The notes under the pieces are model-generated. The model saw only the letters and a list, made by a program, of their open reading frames with translations. It was not told where the DNA came from and made no database searches. Both the position numbers and the translations under genes were made by a program. From positions 62,001 to 126,000 of the forward strand of contig JAWPGT010000020.1 of NCBI GenBank assembly GCA_034638255.1: 64,000 bases of DNA, given 5' to 3'. Of the stretch, positions 45,045 to 56,643 are shown in pieces (the first letter of the stretch is position 1; the number at the start of each line of letters is the position of its first letter). This DNA is from Coprinus comatus (Eukaryota > Basidiomycota > Agaricomycetes > Agaricales > Agaricaceae).

Positions 45045-46580
45045 ATGGAACTTCAGCTCAGTCGGAATGAAATCTTCGATATCTTTCAAGGGATAAGAAT
45101 GCAAATCGACAAAAACTCTAAACTTCCACTTCCTCTCCTCTAGCACCGCTTGAAAAAGGCTGTAGACGCAGGACAGAATTTTAGCGAACCCCCTGAAAGG
45201 ATCGACGTCCGTGCATTGCCCCCATAAAACACCAAGAAGGATAAAAGTCTAAGGCACTTTGCATTCCTGTTTGCACCGAGCGTGGACTATACCAGCCCTC
45301 TCTTTTCGCACCACACTAAGGGTGCATTTCCTCGTACCCTTCGCAATATCTATACCATGGTCACCAGCGAGTTTGAATGCGTTCTTGTGGAAGCGCAAGA
45401 CAGACCTGCTCAAGTTTGTAAGATTATACATGTCAAGGTAGTACTGTCTCCTTCATTAATCCTAAAAGTTGTTTATACTTCACCCCATAGTTCATTTCAA
45501 TGCTCAAGCTGAACAAAATGACACCGCTACAACTTCTTTCTATTGGACTGATAGTAGACTCAGTGTCTGAATGAATTGACAACTCTTAATATTCATACCT
45601 GATAGTAGACTAAAATAGTACAATTAGAACAATAATAGAAATGTGAAATATATAATAAAACATACCTCAGTGTCTGAATGAATTGACAACTGAGGAAAAA
45701 GGGATAAACGAAGAAAGTGAAGTTTATGTACGTGGTGTGACCGTGAGAGAACTATTGACATCTGGATCAACTACCATATATACTCAACACTTTCCTACCG
45801 CGTTTACTATACACGGTCTGGCGCTGAACACAAGTTTCTTTTGGACTCCTTCCAGTCTTCGGCAGGAGTTCGCCCCATAAAGAGGAGTGGGACGACTATC
45901 CCTGAGCAAGACATATTTCTCAAGATACTCGATTGCAATCACAGTCACCTTCCAGCCGCTATGCAAAATTCATCTGATGAGTACCAGCTCAGTTTCTTTG
46001 TTACTATGGGTGGGCTCAAGGGTCCAGATATTATCCGCTTGAGCAAGAGCACTGGTTGTATTGTGTGTGGAAGAAATACCCATTACTTATGTGCTTGCCG
46101 AAATACTCAATATTGTGGTCCAGGTATGTATTCATTTTTATCCAGCTAACTGATATTCATTAAAAACAGATGTTCAATATGTGCCCAGTATGTCAGAGGC
46201 AAGATTGGAAAAAACATAAACTTACGTGCAAGCCGCTATCTTCGGGAAAATGGATTAATGTTGTATTCAACGCGAACGGTCGTGACGAACCTAGGTCAAA
46301 GATGATTGGTTACAAAGGCATTATAGTTTTAAAGCTGATTATCGAGATTTATGATCACTATCCGGAGCGAATACCCTCACGTATGGATGTGATAGACGAA
46401 AGCTATAGTGAAAGATACGTAGAGAGTAAGGAGCACAACGTGAAGATATGGACGGTCATCTGTAAAGCTTTCGAACCTCGAACACAAACCCATACGATAT
46501 ATCGCTGGGGGCATCGGGTATCTTCTCAGGAGTGGCAGATCTGTTTTGACCTTGTACCACAGAAGAAATTGACTTGGTAA
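45045..46580 (+). pseudogene. MYND zinc-finger gene, disrupted copy
   Basis: The start at 45045 (MELQLSRNEIFDIFQGIRM) gives exon 1 with an in-frame TAG at about 45147 (PLPLL then HRLKKAVDAGQNF) and a TAA shortly after (ALPP then NTKKDKSL), followed by readable TKGAFPRTLRNIYTM. The second exon (LKLNKMTPLQLLS) is interrupted by an insertion of roughly 120-150 bases with internal repeats (separate entry), after which GAEHKFLLDSFQSSAGVRP resumes. The MYND motif itself is intact: CIVCGRNTHYLCACRNTQYCGP splices to VCQRQDWKKHKLTC, with all C/H ligands. The C-terminus IYRWGHRVSSQEWQICFDL ends KKLTW at TAA. The 3' half could still encode a product from a later Met. Confidence 0.7.
45549..45691 (+). 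repeat. Nested short repeats marking an insertion
   Basis: A 24-base block starting CAGTGTCTGAATG occurs at 45561-45584 and 45668-45691; TGATAGTAGACT occurs at 45549-45560 and 45600-45611; CATACCT occurs at 45594-45600 and 45661-45667. The paralogue at 15.4 kb lacks this stretch, so it is an insertion or local duplication inside the exon. Confidence 0.7.
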
Positions 46581-48363
46581 AAAATTGTGAAACACCGAAG
46601 CCATGCGGAATTGGAATTTATCTTTTATCTTTTATCTGTAATATATCTGTATATAGAGTACTAAATAGTACCATCATCTTAATGTATGCTATTGTTCAAA
46701 CTTCGTGGTTATGGCTATTATGGATATGTTGTAAGCGTAATTTTACTGTGGTGCAAATCTGAATCCGAGTTGGCATGGATGAACGGAAAAGGTTTCATGA
46801 AAGGAGACCGATCCACCCCGTAGATGTTTATCCCAGAGAACATATTGATGATTTTACCCTTGTTCTGCTCTGAGAGTTTTCTCAGACGAGCCGGAACAGT
46901 AAGTATGTTGATGATGAGAAGAATCATGCTGAATATACACGCTGCATATTGAGTAACGACCAGTGTCTTGACAGTTGACCGAGAAACGGTGTCAATTTTA
47001 CAAAATCAGTTGCAATGCGTTCAAGGTTCTTTATACTAGTCATCTGCTTGAAAGAAAAAAGAAGGGAGAAGGGATAAAATGTATACCAGGTCAACCCCAC
47101 GCCCCTACTTAGCCCCCGATATATTATCCTGAAGCGTTCTCCGTATTTGGAACTTGATTAGGCCCAGGGCGATATAACTAAGTGTAGGACTTCAGCGGAT
47201 TGATCTTACAAGCTCTCTTGGTATCCTTATTCTCAGAAGTGAGTAGAGAGGAATTCAGCCTTGTAAGTACTTAGTGGACAATAAATTAAAAAATTGCTAG
47301 AATTGTTGAAGTAACCATGTTAATATGGAAGGTCAATTATATGGATTGCGTCATAGAGTGCACCGTAACAATGAAATTTTGGAGTAGACTCGGGCGGAAC
47401 GAGTTTATAGTGGGCGGTAATGACCAATGGAGAAAAACAACCTTTTTCTTTCTCTTTAAAACCTTCCACTAACACCTTCTAGTCCGGTTGTAAGTTTCGG
47501 TGAATAAACTAGTAGCACATCAGGGACATGACATATCCTTAACACGAAGCTGGGAAGTAAGCCAACGTAAGATATTGGGTTGTAATGGACGACGCAAGTA
47601 GGGTGGTATGAAAACACACGTCGTATGTAGATAAGATAAATTGTAACGTAACCGAACCTATCGAACTAAAACTGCACGAAAATCCCCGAAATCTTACTCA
47701 CGTGATGATTCCCACCATTAGGCTAAAATTGTTTCTTCAAGTACCTTTCTTCAATCTTTGGAATACTACAGGTATGTGCAGTACGACTCACTTTGGAATC
47801 TCAATCACTTCTCTTACAGTATGAAACAGAAAAAGGAATTTCCAGGATGATTATGGATCGCCGTCAGGACCTTGATTCACGCGAGCTTTAACTAAGAACG
47901 AAGAGCTGTCATTCATGGTTTAGTCTTCTTCCGCGGCATCGTGAACCTAAGAAATCCTCTAAACTCTATTCCTCGGTAAAACATAATGATCCCCAGGCCA
48001 ACCAGGACGTCTCTTTCAATGTCTCGCTCATGACCACCTTTCTCTCGAGTGACCATGTGCAAAGGTTCATTGTAACGTTTAATGACCATCGTGACATCCG
48101 GACCCCGGGATTGTCGAGATGTCAAAGTGGATTTGGGTGGAGTTCTCGAAAGAGTTAATAGAAAAGTCTTCGTAATTGCGGAGCCCTTGTGTATTCTCGA
48201 AGCAAGAGTTAATTCGCGCGGCCCTTGGTCTTAGGACCAAAATTCTCTCGAACCCCGCTTGTGTAGACCATCCGTCCAACACTTATAACATCCTCGTCTC
48301 ACTCGACTTGCCAGTTTTCAATCTCTCGCTCTCTACTTTATTCATTCATTTCTTTTCTTCGTT
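46581..48363. other. Intergenic with weak ORFs
   Basis: 1.8 kb without a supported gene. The minus ORF 48125-47913 (ERDVLVGLGIIMFYRGIEF) has a somewhat protein-like middle and is divergent from the gene at 48364, but no family or second exon was recognised. The minus ORF 46927-46718 has chance-like composition. Confidence 0.45.
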
Positions 48364-51133
48364 ATGTCGGACATCAGCCTAGGAAATACGTGCGTTTCGT
48401 ATTGAAATTATTTTCAGCCTTGTCACTGACTTACATTTCTTGAATACTTGAATAACCAGAATGGGGGTTGCGTTAGTTGGTGTCGTCGTTGCCGCAATGT
48501 ATGTCACTTCTTTCGGGTCGTTGTCTTGAATAAATTCTGATCTTTACTTTACTCAGGTTTTATGGAGGTAGATTGCATTCACACCAGTCATCTCAGTACA
48601 TATATCTTATCTCGTTTAGTCTCGATCGTTCAGGTGTTCTACTACTACACACATCAGACGGATGGCTGGATGATCAAATCACTAGTAAGCACATTTACCT
48701 TGCCATTGTTGTTGTACGCAATATAAATCATACCTTAGGTCGGTCTGGTTATGTTCTTTGAAACCATCCATCAACTCCTTATTACACACACTGGTTGGTT
48801 TTTTTTATTGCTAGTCCAATCTCACGAGATTTTACATGCTGCATCTAGTTTACAACTATCTCGTCCTTAACTATGGTCGCCCCGAGATGCTCAATCAGCT
48901 CATCTGGTATGTATTGTACATATCAAAAATCATATACGAAAACTATTGATATTGATATTTTTTTAGGAGTATGTTGGTACGAGGCTTTCTTCAAAACAAA
49001 ACAAAGAATTATCTTTCATTTTCTTACGATAATTATGTCTAACAAGGTTGAAGTTTTATTTAACGTGAGTACACCCTCTAGGGCTAAAGAAAAAGAAAAG
49101 AGAACGTACTGACCTCAAAAAACTCGTTTAGGGGTTCACTGCACTTCTCGTTCAAAGCTTCCTTACTATGCGAGTATGGCGGCGTAAGTATCCGAACATC
49201 CACGCCACTATATCCTTTCTTATTGAAATATTTGCATAGTGAGCAACCGCAAGTTGTGGCTAACGTGTATTGCCGTAAGTTTCATTTTCAAGAATTTTCT
49301 TTCGAATTGCTCAATATTAGGTTTATTAGGTTCTTTTGGTCGCTAGCGAATTCGGTTTGTGTTTTTTTCTAAAATGTGTTTTATACGTCAAACTTATTCA
49401 TTTTGTTTTTTATAGCTTGTGTAGTTGGTGTGTATCAAGCCGTCTGCTACACTTGTCCGATTCCTCTGACAATTTACGTGCCTCACAAGCATTCACAATT
49501 CTGTCGTATGTATAGATCCATCATTTTCGCTCATTAACCACCTTTTATCTAACCACTTTCCCAGCCTGCATCTCGAAACCTACACTGAACTCGCTAGTCT
49601 AAAGGTAATTACAACTGCAATCAACTTGGCTTAACAAAATCTAACCTCTGGTGCTATTCCCTAGAGCCTTTCCATCGCCGTCAACGCTCTAGCAGCAGCG
49701 GGTGATCTTCTTATTGCCGCAAGTCTTTGCATAATCCTTCACCAATCAAGAACAGGCTTCTACAGGTGAGTATCCATTCTTTTTTAATCTTCCGATATAC
49801 TACCAAGTAAACTGATCACCTCAACTTTGATTGTAAGGTCGGATACAATGATAACCAAACTCGTAAGTACTTCAGTTACCCTACCCGCTTTCGGCGGCGT
49901 CTCTAACCCGTTCTATTCCAATAGATTGTATTTTCGGTCAACACAGGCGCCCTTACAAGGTATGAAGAACTTATTTTTAGTAGGTATATGCGTCTAGATT
50001 AATGATTAATACGATTATACGCAGTCTTTGCGCCGTAGCCTCCCTCATCTCGGTATGTTACCCCACTAGATCTATCTCTATATCATTTGAATGCTGACAC
50101 TTTCCAGATTGTGATCGCGGACCATACCTTCTTTTACATCGGTTTCTTTTTTTGTATCGGTCGACGTACGTCTCCTTTCTTTTAGATTTTCACTCCCGCT
50201 ACCGTTATTAACACAAAACACAAGTCTATTCAAACTCCCTCCTCGCAACTCTCAATGCACGTAAAAGAATTCGAGCAGCCGCTGATGGAATAAATAATAC
50301 AAGTGAAAACCTTTCTTTATCACTTCGCGATTATCCTAGGTCAGGTACTATGAATATGAATATGGCTACAAAAGTAAGTAAGGATACTATTACTATTTTT
50401 TCTCCTTTGAATTAGATACATTACCATTATCATTTTTTCTACCCGATTTGACTTTCTACTTCTACGTCTACCTTCGCTTCTCTTCCGAATGTAAACCCTT
50501 TTGAGAAGAGTTTACTTGATATCCCCTTTTTATTTCTTCTTGCCTTCTTCGAGAATCTGATACTCTTGATATTGTGTTCCAAAACCACCTTCTGAATTCG
50601 AATTATTGGAAGGACCGCCTCATGCTCTCGTCATCTTGATTCTCAATTCACTGGTTCTTGCATCCAAATCCGAAATGAAAACACGCACTGACAATAACTT
50701 CTTTTATGATCCTCCCTCCTTCTCTTCTTTTCATAACTACATTACAGCGACCCACCAATATCTCAATCAAAATTGATACAACCAAGGAATTCAATACCGA
50801 TATGGTGGTCCACGAACACGATTGCGAAAAGGAAGATGATTGCATGAGCGTTCGTCAGATTTTGGAAGAGAAGAGAAACGAAATTGGAATGGTACGTTTT
50901 TTGACTTCTTAAACTGCCATAAAAAACTTTTTTGGAGGAAGAGGGGGTACTAGTCAGCTTGGATTGTGTGCTTGATTCACAGCTGATCCCATCTTTCTTT
51001 CTGTTATCGTTCTAATCGATGTTTCGTTTCTATTTCTTTTTACCCTTCGTCTGTTTAGACGTTTGCAAGAAAAGCTTCGAGTTCGACAACTACTACCTTC
51101 GCGGAATCTCCTTCTTCGGCTCGTATCCTCTGA
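48364..51133 (+). CDS. DUF6534-type multi-pass membrane protein
   Basis: A plasma-membrane-type seven-helix protein family expanded in Agaricomycetes; function unknown. Start at 48364 (MSDISLGNT) spliced to MGVALVGVVVAAM. Then FYYYTHQTDGWMIKSL, VGLVMFFETIHQLLITHT, LLVQSHEILHAASSLQL (about 48810-48870), AEVLFNGFTALLVQSF/MRVWR-like pieces at 49050-49175, IAVNALAAAGDLLIAASLC and ILHQSRTGFYR (49677-49765), SVNTGALTSLCAVASLIS (49935-50055), VIADHTFFYIGFFFCIGR (50110-50165) and SLLATLNARKRIRAAADG (50235-50290). The cytosolic tail is charged (ISIKIDTTKEFNTDMVVHEH), and the last exon reads TFARKASSSTTTT, ending TGA 51131. About 14 short introns. Small-exon borders near 48540-48640 are unresolved. Confidence 0.72.
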
Positions 51134-52066
51134 GGTGGGAAACAGAATCATGGAACTTGGTCTCCTTGGAGTCATAGCAATGGAAGTAGCATCTGGAGGT
51201 ATCGAAGGAAAAAGGAATTGTGTATGTAAATGTTTTTTGGGGGGCGTGGATGTGGGTTTGGTAATTGTGTATAAGGGTGGTTGGTGCCTTCTGGCTTTTT
51301 TTCTCTTTTTACTTTCTGCGTGTGTGGTCACTATGCTTCTCATGAATGTGTGATTTGTCAAAACGGACTGGATTCGATCACGTCGCATTGTCACTCTTTT
51401 TTCACATTGTTCATATTTGGATTCGTATGTTTTTAACCCTAAAAAGAAATGTTATCTTGTTCAATTTGTTTCTCCTAGTATCCTTTTGGTCGCAGGGTGA
51501 GAATTACAACACCTACGAATGGCACAGTTAGTTTCGAATCGTTTATAAACTTACTAGAGGCGTAGGTTACACTCTACAGGAAGCAGGGAAATTGAAGGTG
51601 GAGTCTACAGAGTGTAAGGGATCGGACAAGGTAGAGGAGCAAGTTGAAGGGAAGAAAGGTGACCGGTGGGAAGACGTCTCCGTTATATACTTCGGTACAC
51701 GCTGGCGCAATGTTTCAAATTGACGTTTGAGTATTGATGATGACGATGAGATGATCGATGATAGTTAAGAACTAAATTTAACTCTGTGTTTTAGATCTAC
51801 TTTTGTTGCAGTAATCATGAAATCGTAGTTCGTCTTAAGCGTGATGATGTATATATACTGTGTATTGTGCGCTCGGTGTGGTAGTACAGATGTGTCAATT
51901 TCTACTTTAATTTCTACAGATGAAGAGAAAGAAAAGGCATGTGGTACAAGGGCATAAAAAGCATAGGAGAGCATAAAGCATGAGAGAAGTTGTGGTGAAT
52001 GAATAAATTAATAAAACCCAATAAAATGCGAATACATGAGAGAAAAGTCGGAGAAGGAGAATGATT
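51134..52066. other. Intergenic
   Basis: The 3' flank of the membrane-protein gene and of the B-type copy ending at 52067. ORFs on both strands at 50954-51394 overlap the last exon or have chance composition. Confidence 0.45.
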
Positions 52067-52748
52067 TTAGAAGTCGACAGCAACGTCTGCTTGCCAGACT
52101 TGGTCGCCGATATGATAAAGTGCGACGAGGAAGATCTTCTCGAATGGGATTCTCTGATTAATTTGCCATTGAGGATTGCTTGTAGAAGATTTCATAGCAG
52201 TCTAGAAGAAAGTTATTAGTTACATTTTTTATTACGAGTCGGTTAAAAGTAATACTCACACCAACAAAGTTATAGAACTGCATAGCAATTGATGCTCCGA
52301 GTTGCCCACGAGAGGTAGCCGGACTGGTTGGCATACTCTCAAAGAAGCTCAGATGTTCATATCCGGACCACTGCCATTCCGAGTCAGCTCAAGATCGATT
52401 ACCAGAGTTAAAAATAGCACATACCATAATCCGAAGATTAATTTTTGTAACATTGGTACCAGCGAGTACCTGATCATTTGCTCCGGCAACCATTTGTTGC
52501 AAAGCGTTCTGAGACCGGGCACTAAAGTCTGCCATGGAAACTCCTTGTCCACGTTGACCAATATAGTCAAATGCGACTGGTCCACACATGGGTCCTGAAC
52601 ATGTTTTAGGGACACCTTGGGGAACACGGCGGCGTCTGGAAGAGACGAATTGAGATGGTGGTGGGGTAAGAGCTCCGGAGAGAGATGAATAGGAAGAGAC
52701 TTGAGAAGGGAAGACGGGAGTGTGCATCGGGTTATGATAGCCGGGCAT
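52067..52748 (-). CDS. Unnamed small-gene family, B-type copy 3
   Basis: B-type gene in inverted orientation. The exon 1 start at 52748 gives MPGYHNPMHTPVFPSQVSS, differing from B-type copy 1 at two residues (HTPVF, QFVSS). Exon 2 begins WSGYEHLSFFESMPTSPATS; exon 3 ends VWQADVAVDF at TAA 52069-52067. Splice sites are conserved (GTATGTGC donor; GTGAGTATT donor for intron 2). It faces away from the A-type copy at 53882. Confidence 0.84.
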
Positions 52749-53881
52749 ACTGAATATATGATCGAGTTTCTAGGAATTGAGGCTGAGTAGATCGGATTGC
52801 TCGAGAGACTCGAAGTTGTTGATGACTCGAAGCACAGTTCCATCCATACTTTATAGCTTTCGTCTACGATGTGCAGCATGCCCAAGTTGCACGTAGTTTC
52901 CTTCACTTGTACCAGGAGTGACACTCTAAAAAACATAGACAGGGGAGGCGCATAGGCGGTTGGCACATATTGAGAGTGAAGGCGGGATTGTGATGTGACG
53001 GAAGTGAGAGTGTTGGTGTTAGTAGTTCACAAAATAGACCGGATTCACATCAGTTCAATCAACTGGTCTAACTGTTTAGACGCCGGAATCGAACTGGCGA
53101 ACTCAGGGACAAGGAGTTATCGACACGAGGCATCTGTGATAAACATAGATATCACTGTGAGCGACACCCTCCGCGAATTCGGCAAGTCACAATGTGCAAG
53201 ATGTAGATATCAGGGAGTAAATTCTTGGTGATAATACTAGTGTAGGTGGTACTCAAAACGCAACTCAACTTTGTGAATATACCAGAAGTAAACGATTGAT
53301 TACCATATTGGACATAGACCTTTTTTCACAAAAAGAGTACCAGAAATTTGAACGCCAGTAACTCTTTGGGTCCCATGTTTGAACATCTGTATAACCGATG
53401 GTCAGAAGATCGTGTCAATCAATAGTAAAGTTAGGTCAAGATTGACTTTTAGACATACTCACCTCGAATTGACAACCGTCATTGACCTGATGTATTTCGA
53501 CCCTGGCAGGGTCGACTTGTGCTGTCACAAAGTCTAATCACTTCACCATCAGCGAATTGAGCGGCTCGCACTTGGACTGAACCAACATAGCATTTCCACA
53601 AAAGGAATTGTGATTAGACCCTCATTATTTCACTTCATCACCCGACTCTCCAAGTGATAGTCAATCCTCATAGCGAGCAAGGGTACACCTTCGCTATGTG
53701 AGATCGTGGTGAATGTCTATCCAACTAATTCACGTCGTATAAGGTATTTAACGATGGCATGGAAGAGGATAGAGAATCATCACCTCAACGATCTCTCCAG
53801 CTTGAGTCCTCTGTCAGTGTACAGCAAATCTACCAAACTTTAAACGCCAATCTTAATCCATACATTCAATCTTGAATCGAA
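52749..53881. promoter_or_regulatory. Shared divergent promoter region, module 3 (inverted)
   Basis: 1,133 bases, the reverse complement of module 1 in overall content: TATA box CTTTATA at 52849-52855, the CACATCACAATCCCGCC block near 52990 (complement), a tRNA-like B-box segment near 53085, and the inverted repeat CATAGCGA...TCGCTATG at 53669-53698. The region is highly similar to module 1 along its whole length. Confidence 0.6.
53669..53698. repeat. Inverted repeat CATAGCGA-N14-TCGCTATG (module 3)
   Basis: Perfect 8-base arms, 14-base spacer, about 184 bases upstream of the A-type start at 53882; counterpart of the element at 24000-24029. Confidence 0.5.
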
Positions 53882-54560
53882 ATGGCTTACAGTGCAATTC
53901 ATACTCCTGTCTTCCCTTCCCAAATGTCCGGATTCTCATCCCTCTCCGGAGCCCTGGCCCCGCCTCCTTCCCAATTTGTCAACTCCCGCCGTCGGCGCGT
54001 ACCTCAATCCTCCGCAAAAGCCGGTGGCAGGCCGGTTTCCCATCCGATCTCCTTCGACTATATCGGGAGTTCGCAACAAGGAGTGTCAATTGTAGACTTC
54101 AGTGCCCGCAGTGCAAACGCACTGGTTCAGATAGTGGCTGGAGGAAATGACCTTGTTTTGGCCAATACCGGTGTTCAACAAATCAATCTTAAAATAATGG
54201 TTAGTCACTATTTATATCCCTTCTCTTGAGTCATACGTCTGACAGTTGGTTTTTAATAGTGGCCTGGATATGATCACTTGAACTGGTCATTCACCACACC
54301 TGCCAGTCCGGGGATGACTCGTATCCAACTCGGTTCGAGCATCGCTATGCATTTCTGGAAATTCGTCGAGGTTAGTATTTCTATAATAACTAAATGGTAG
54401 AATTAACTAACGATTCTTACAGAAAGCCATGACATCATCTACATCGTGTCCTCAATGGAAAATTGGAAGCGGTGGTATCCAGTTCGATAAAATCATTCTG
54501 GTTGCTCTTTATAGTCTAGATGTCAATGTTTGGCAAGCAGATGTTGCTGTTGATTTCTGA
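53882..54560 (+). CDS. Unnamed small-gene family, A-type copy 3
   Basis: Three exons with the A-type pattern: MAYSAIHTPVFPSQMSGFSS with substitutions ALAPPPS and VQIVAGGND, and QQINLKIM. Exon 2 starts WPGYDHLNWSFTTPASPG and then reads GMTRIQLGSSIAMHFWKFVE. Exon 3 KAMTSSTSCPQWKIGSGG ends VWQADVAVDF at TGA 54558-54560. No lesion. It is transcribed away from the B-type copy at 52748. Confidence 0.84.
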
Positions 54561-55218
54561 AACCATCCGTGTTTCCTATTATATTTAATTTATAAATTAG
54601 CACCATCATCGCATTATCACTGTATACCTACAACTCTTACTCTTTTTTATGCTATCGATTTTCGAGTTTTGTTGTTATGATTTGTTATGTACACGTATAC
54701 ACCAATAGAATCCCTTTCACTAATAATCATTATGAGTCACCAGCTCTTTAACATCGTTCTTTTTACATTATTCCATTTCCCCAGATGTTTCAGTAATCTA
54801 TCGTCTCGGAATCACAATCAATGCCTTTTGTTAACCACACGTTGCGCAAATCACAAGTAGGCTCTGAAAGTCAGAGCCTCAGAGGTCAAAGCTTCATAAA
54901 ATATTATTTTATTGCTCGGACTATTATAAACCTATCCGGACGGTTTGATTGTTTGCTTGGACCAGTCACATATATACATTGCAACAAGGCAATCCTATCT
55001 TTTTGTAGAAATATGATATGTCCAAGCAATGGGACAATTAACCGTGTATTCGTGGTATGTCTACCATTATCTCATACACACCCCTTTATATTTTGGTCTA
55101 ATATGTCTGTGTATTTACTGCTATAAAGCCAGACACTGATACCGTGGCTCATACTTCTTCATTCCCTCATTCTTACATCGTCGGTCGTCCTGTTTGACTA
55201 TCATTTCTCAGAAGCATC
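54561..55218. other. Intergenic
   Basis: AT-rich 3' flank and promoter region of the gene at 55219. The ORF 54821-55126 shows no domain-like sequence or splice support. Confidence 0.45.
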
Positions 55219-56481
55219 ATGGCCCAAGTTGACACCCCATTTACCTTTGGCAATACTCTTAGCAGTCTTTCCAGTGCAGTACACTGGAACTATCGTCACC
55301 ACTCATTCCAGAGAACTGGTTTTCTGTCACAATCTGGCCTGCCAGATTGTCTTTGTGTCGAGTGCAAGCCTGGATATCGGAACGATTATGACAGACTGTA
55401 AGTTTTGTGTATACCAAGCATCAATGAACATTCTCACAATCCATTAAATAGAGGCAGCTCGGAATCCCATGTTTCTGATATTCGTTCTACCCTATACGAC
55501 TCCGGAACCACAACTCCCAGCAGCAACTCGGATGATGAGGGTGATGATCGTCAAGGTCCAAGTTCCCAAACGTCCTCACAATACTTCACCCTTTCGAGAA
55601 CCACAGTCAATGTACCAGTCACCCCCATTATTCATCACTCTACTTTTATTTCAGATCAGCAAATGGAGAACCGGAACAGATATTTCAGTAGCCGGCTACC
55701 GATGCAGGGTGCACTACCACCTGCTCTGGACCGCAAACGGAAGAGAGCTCAGGCTTTCACACCAGAAGAGGATGTACCTACTATATTGCCAAACGAGGTT
55801 GACTCATACTCCGAAGGACAGGGATTGGTGGCAACACAACCAATCCAAGCAGATACCACCAAAGTTCACGAAATAGAATCCCCGAAGTCGAAGAAGGCCC
55901 GAGTTGTAACACGGAAGACTCCACCTAGCCGTCAACAGATTCAAGTTGAACGGAACTCTATCACCACGAGCGAGGGTCCATCTAGGTTACCAATTGTCGA
56001 TGCATCAACACATACTCCAAATGTCAAGGCTTCAGCGAAAGTCTGTGCTCCAAAGAAAGAGAAAACCAATCATAATACTTGCGAGAGGAAAGCAAAAGAG
56101 AGCCATAAGAAGCAGGTAAAAGAGGACCAGGCAACAAGGAAGAGGGAGGAGGGCAAAAAGAACATCATGGATGAAAACGTACGACGGAAGGCAATGGAGG
56201 ATGATCCATATTCGAGTGAAGTCGGACCTCACCATGTATGGTGTGTATTTTGTAACAAACCGACAACGACGGATAGACGTAGCAGGTATTATAACAATTT
56301 ATGGGAAAAGCACAAGCGAGCCAGTAACCACAAGAGGGCGGTGAAAGAAGCACAAGGAAGCTGGAATGTCGATGAACTTCCGATAAGCGTTCAGCAGGCG
56401 CTCCTTGATTTGGAGCTTAAGGCAGAAGAGGAAAGGCTCATGAAGGAGAAAGAGGAGTCCGACTCGGAGAGAGGCGAATAA
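55219..56481 (+). CDS. Charged nuclear-type protein with C-terminal CxxC...H...H finger (paralogue)
   Basis: Two exons, 55219-55397 and 55452-56481, 402 residues, with GTAAGT donor and AAATAG acceptor at the same position and phase as in the paralogue at 10616-9452. Exon 1 MAQVDTPFTFGNTLSSLSS then VHWNYRHHSFQ, with CLCVECKPG. The middle is rich in Ser, Lys and Arg with NLS-like DRKRKRAQ and SPKSKKARV. The C-terminus has DPYSSEVGPHHVWCVFCNK, LWEKHKRASNHKRAV and NVDELPISVQQALLDLELK. The C-terminal 90 residues are the best-conserved part between the two copies, so the putative zinc site is probably the functional core. An acidic Glu-rich tail ends the protein. Confidence 0.77.
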
Positions 56482-56643
56482 TTATTCCAATTTGAAATTT
56501 GAATGGTATAATATTATTTCATGTTATATATTTAATTCTACCAAGAAAAATTAATCAAAAATTTTATATATACTGTACATCCTACATATCCAGCCACTCC
56601 ATACATACAAAACAAATACTCCACAGAAAATTCATCCTTCGAA

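Noticed and set aside
47913..48125. Minus ORF of 70 codons divergent from the membrane-protein gene.
   Set aside because: Somewhat protein-like but no recognised family, no second exon and no paralogue in the window; mentioned only under the intergenic entry.
51063..51353. ORF with a hydrophobic C-terminus, considered as a small membrane protein.
   Set aside because: It overlaps the last exon of the DUF6534-type gene in another frame and has no splice or start context.
52349..52966. Long alternative-frame ORFs overlapping B-type exon 1 (also 24769-25347).
   Set aside because: They overlap the spliced family gene in another frame; downstream exons, splice sites and conserved protein motifs support the MPGYHNP frame instead.
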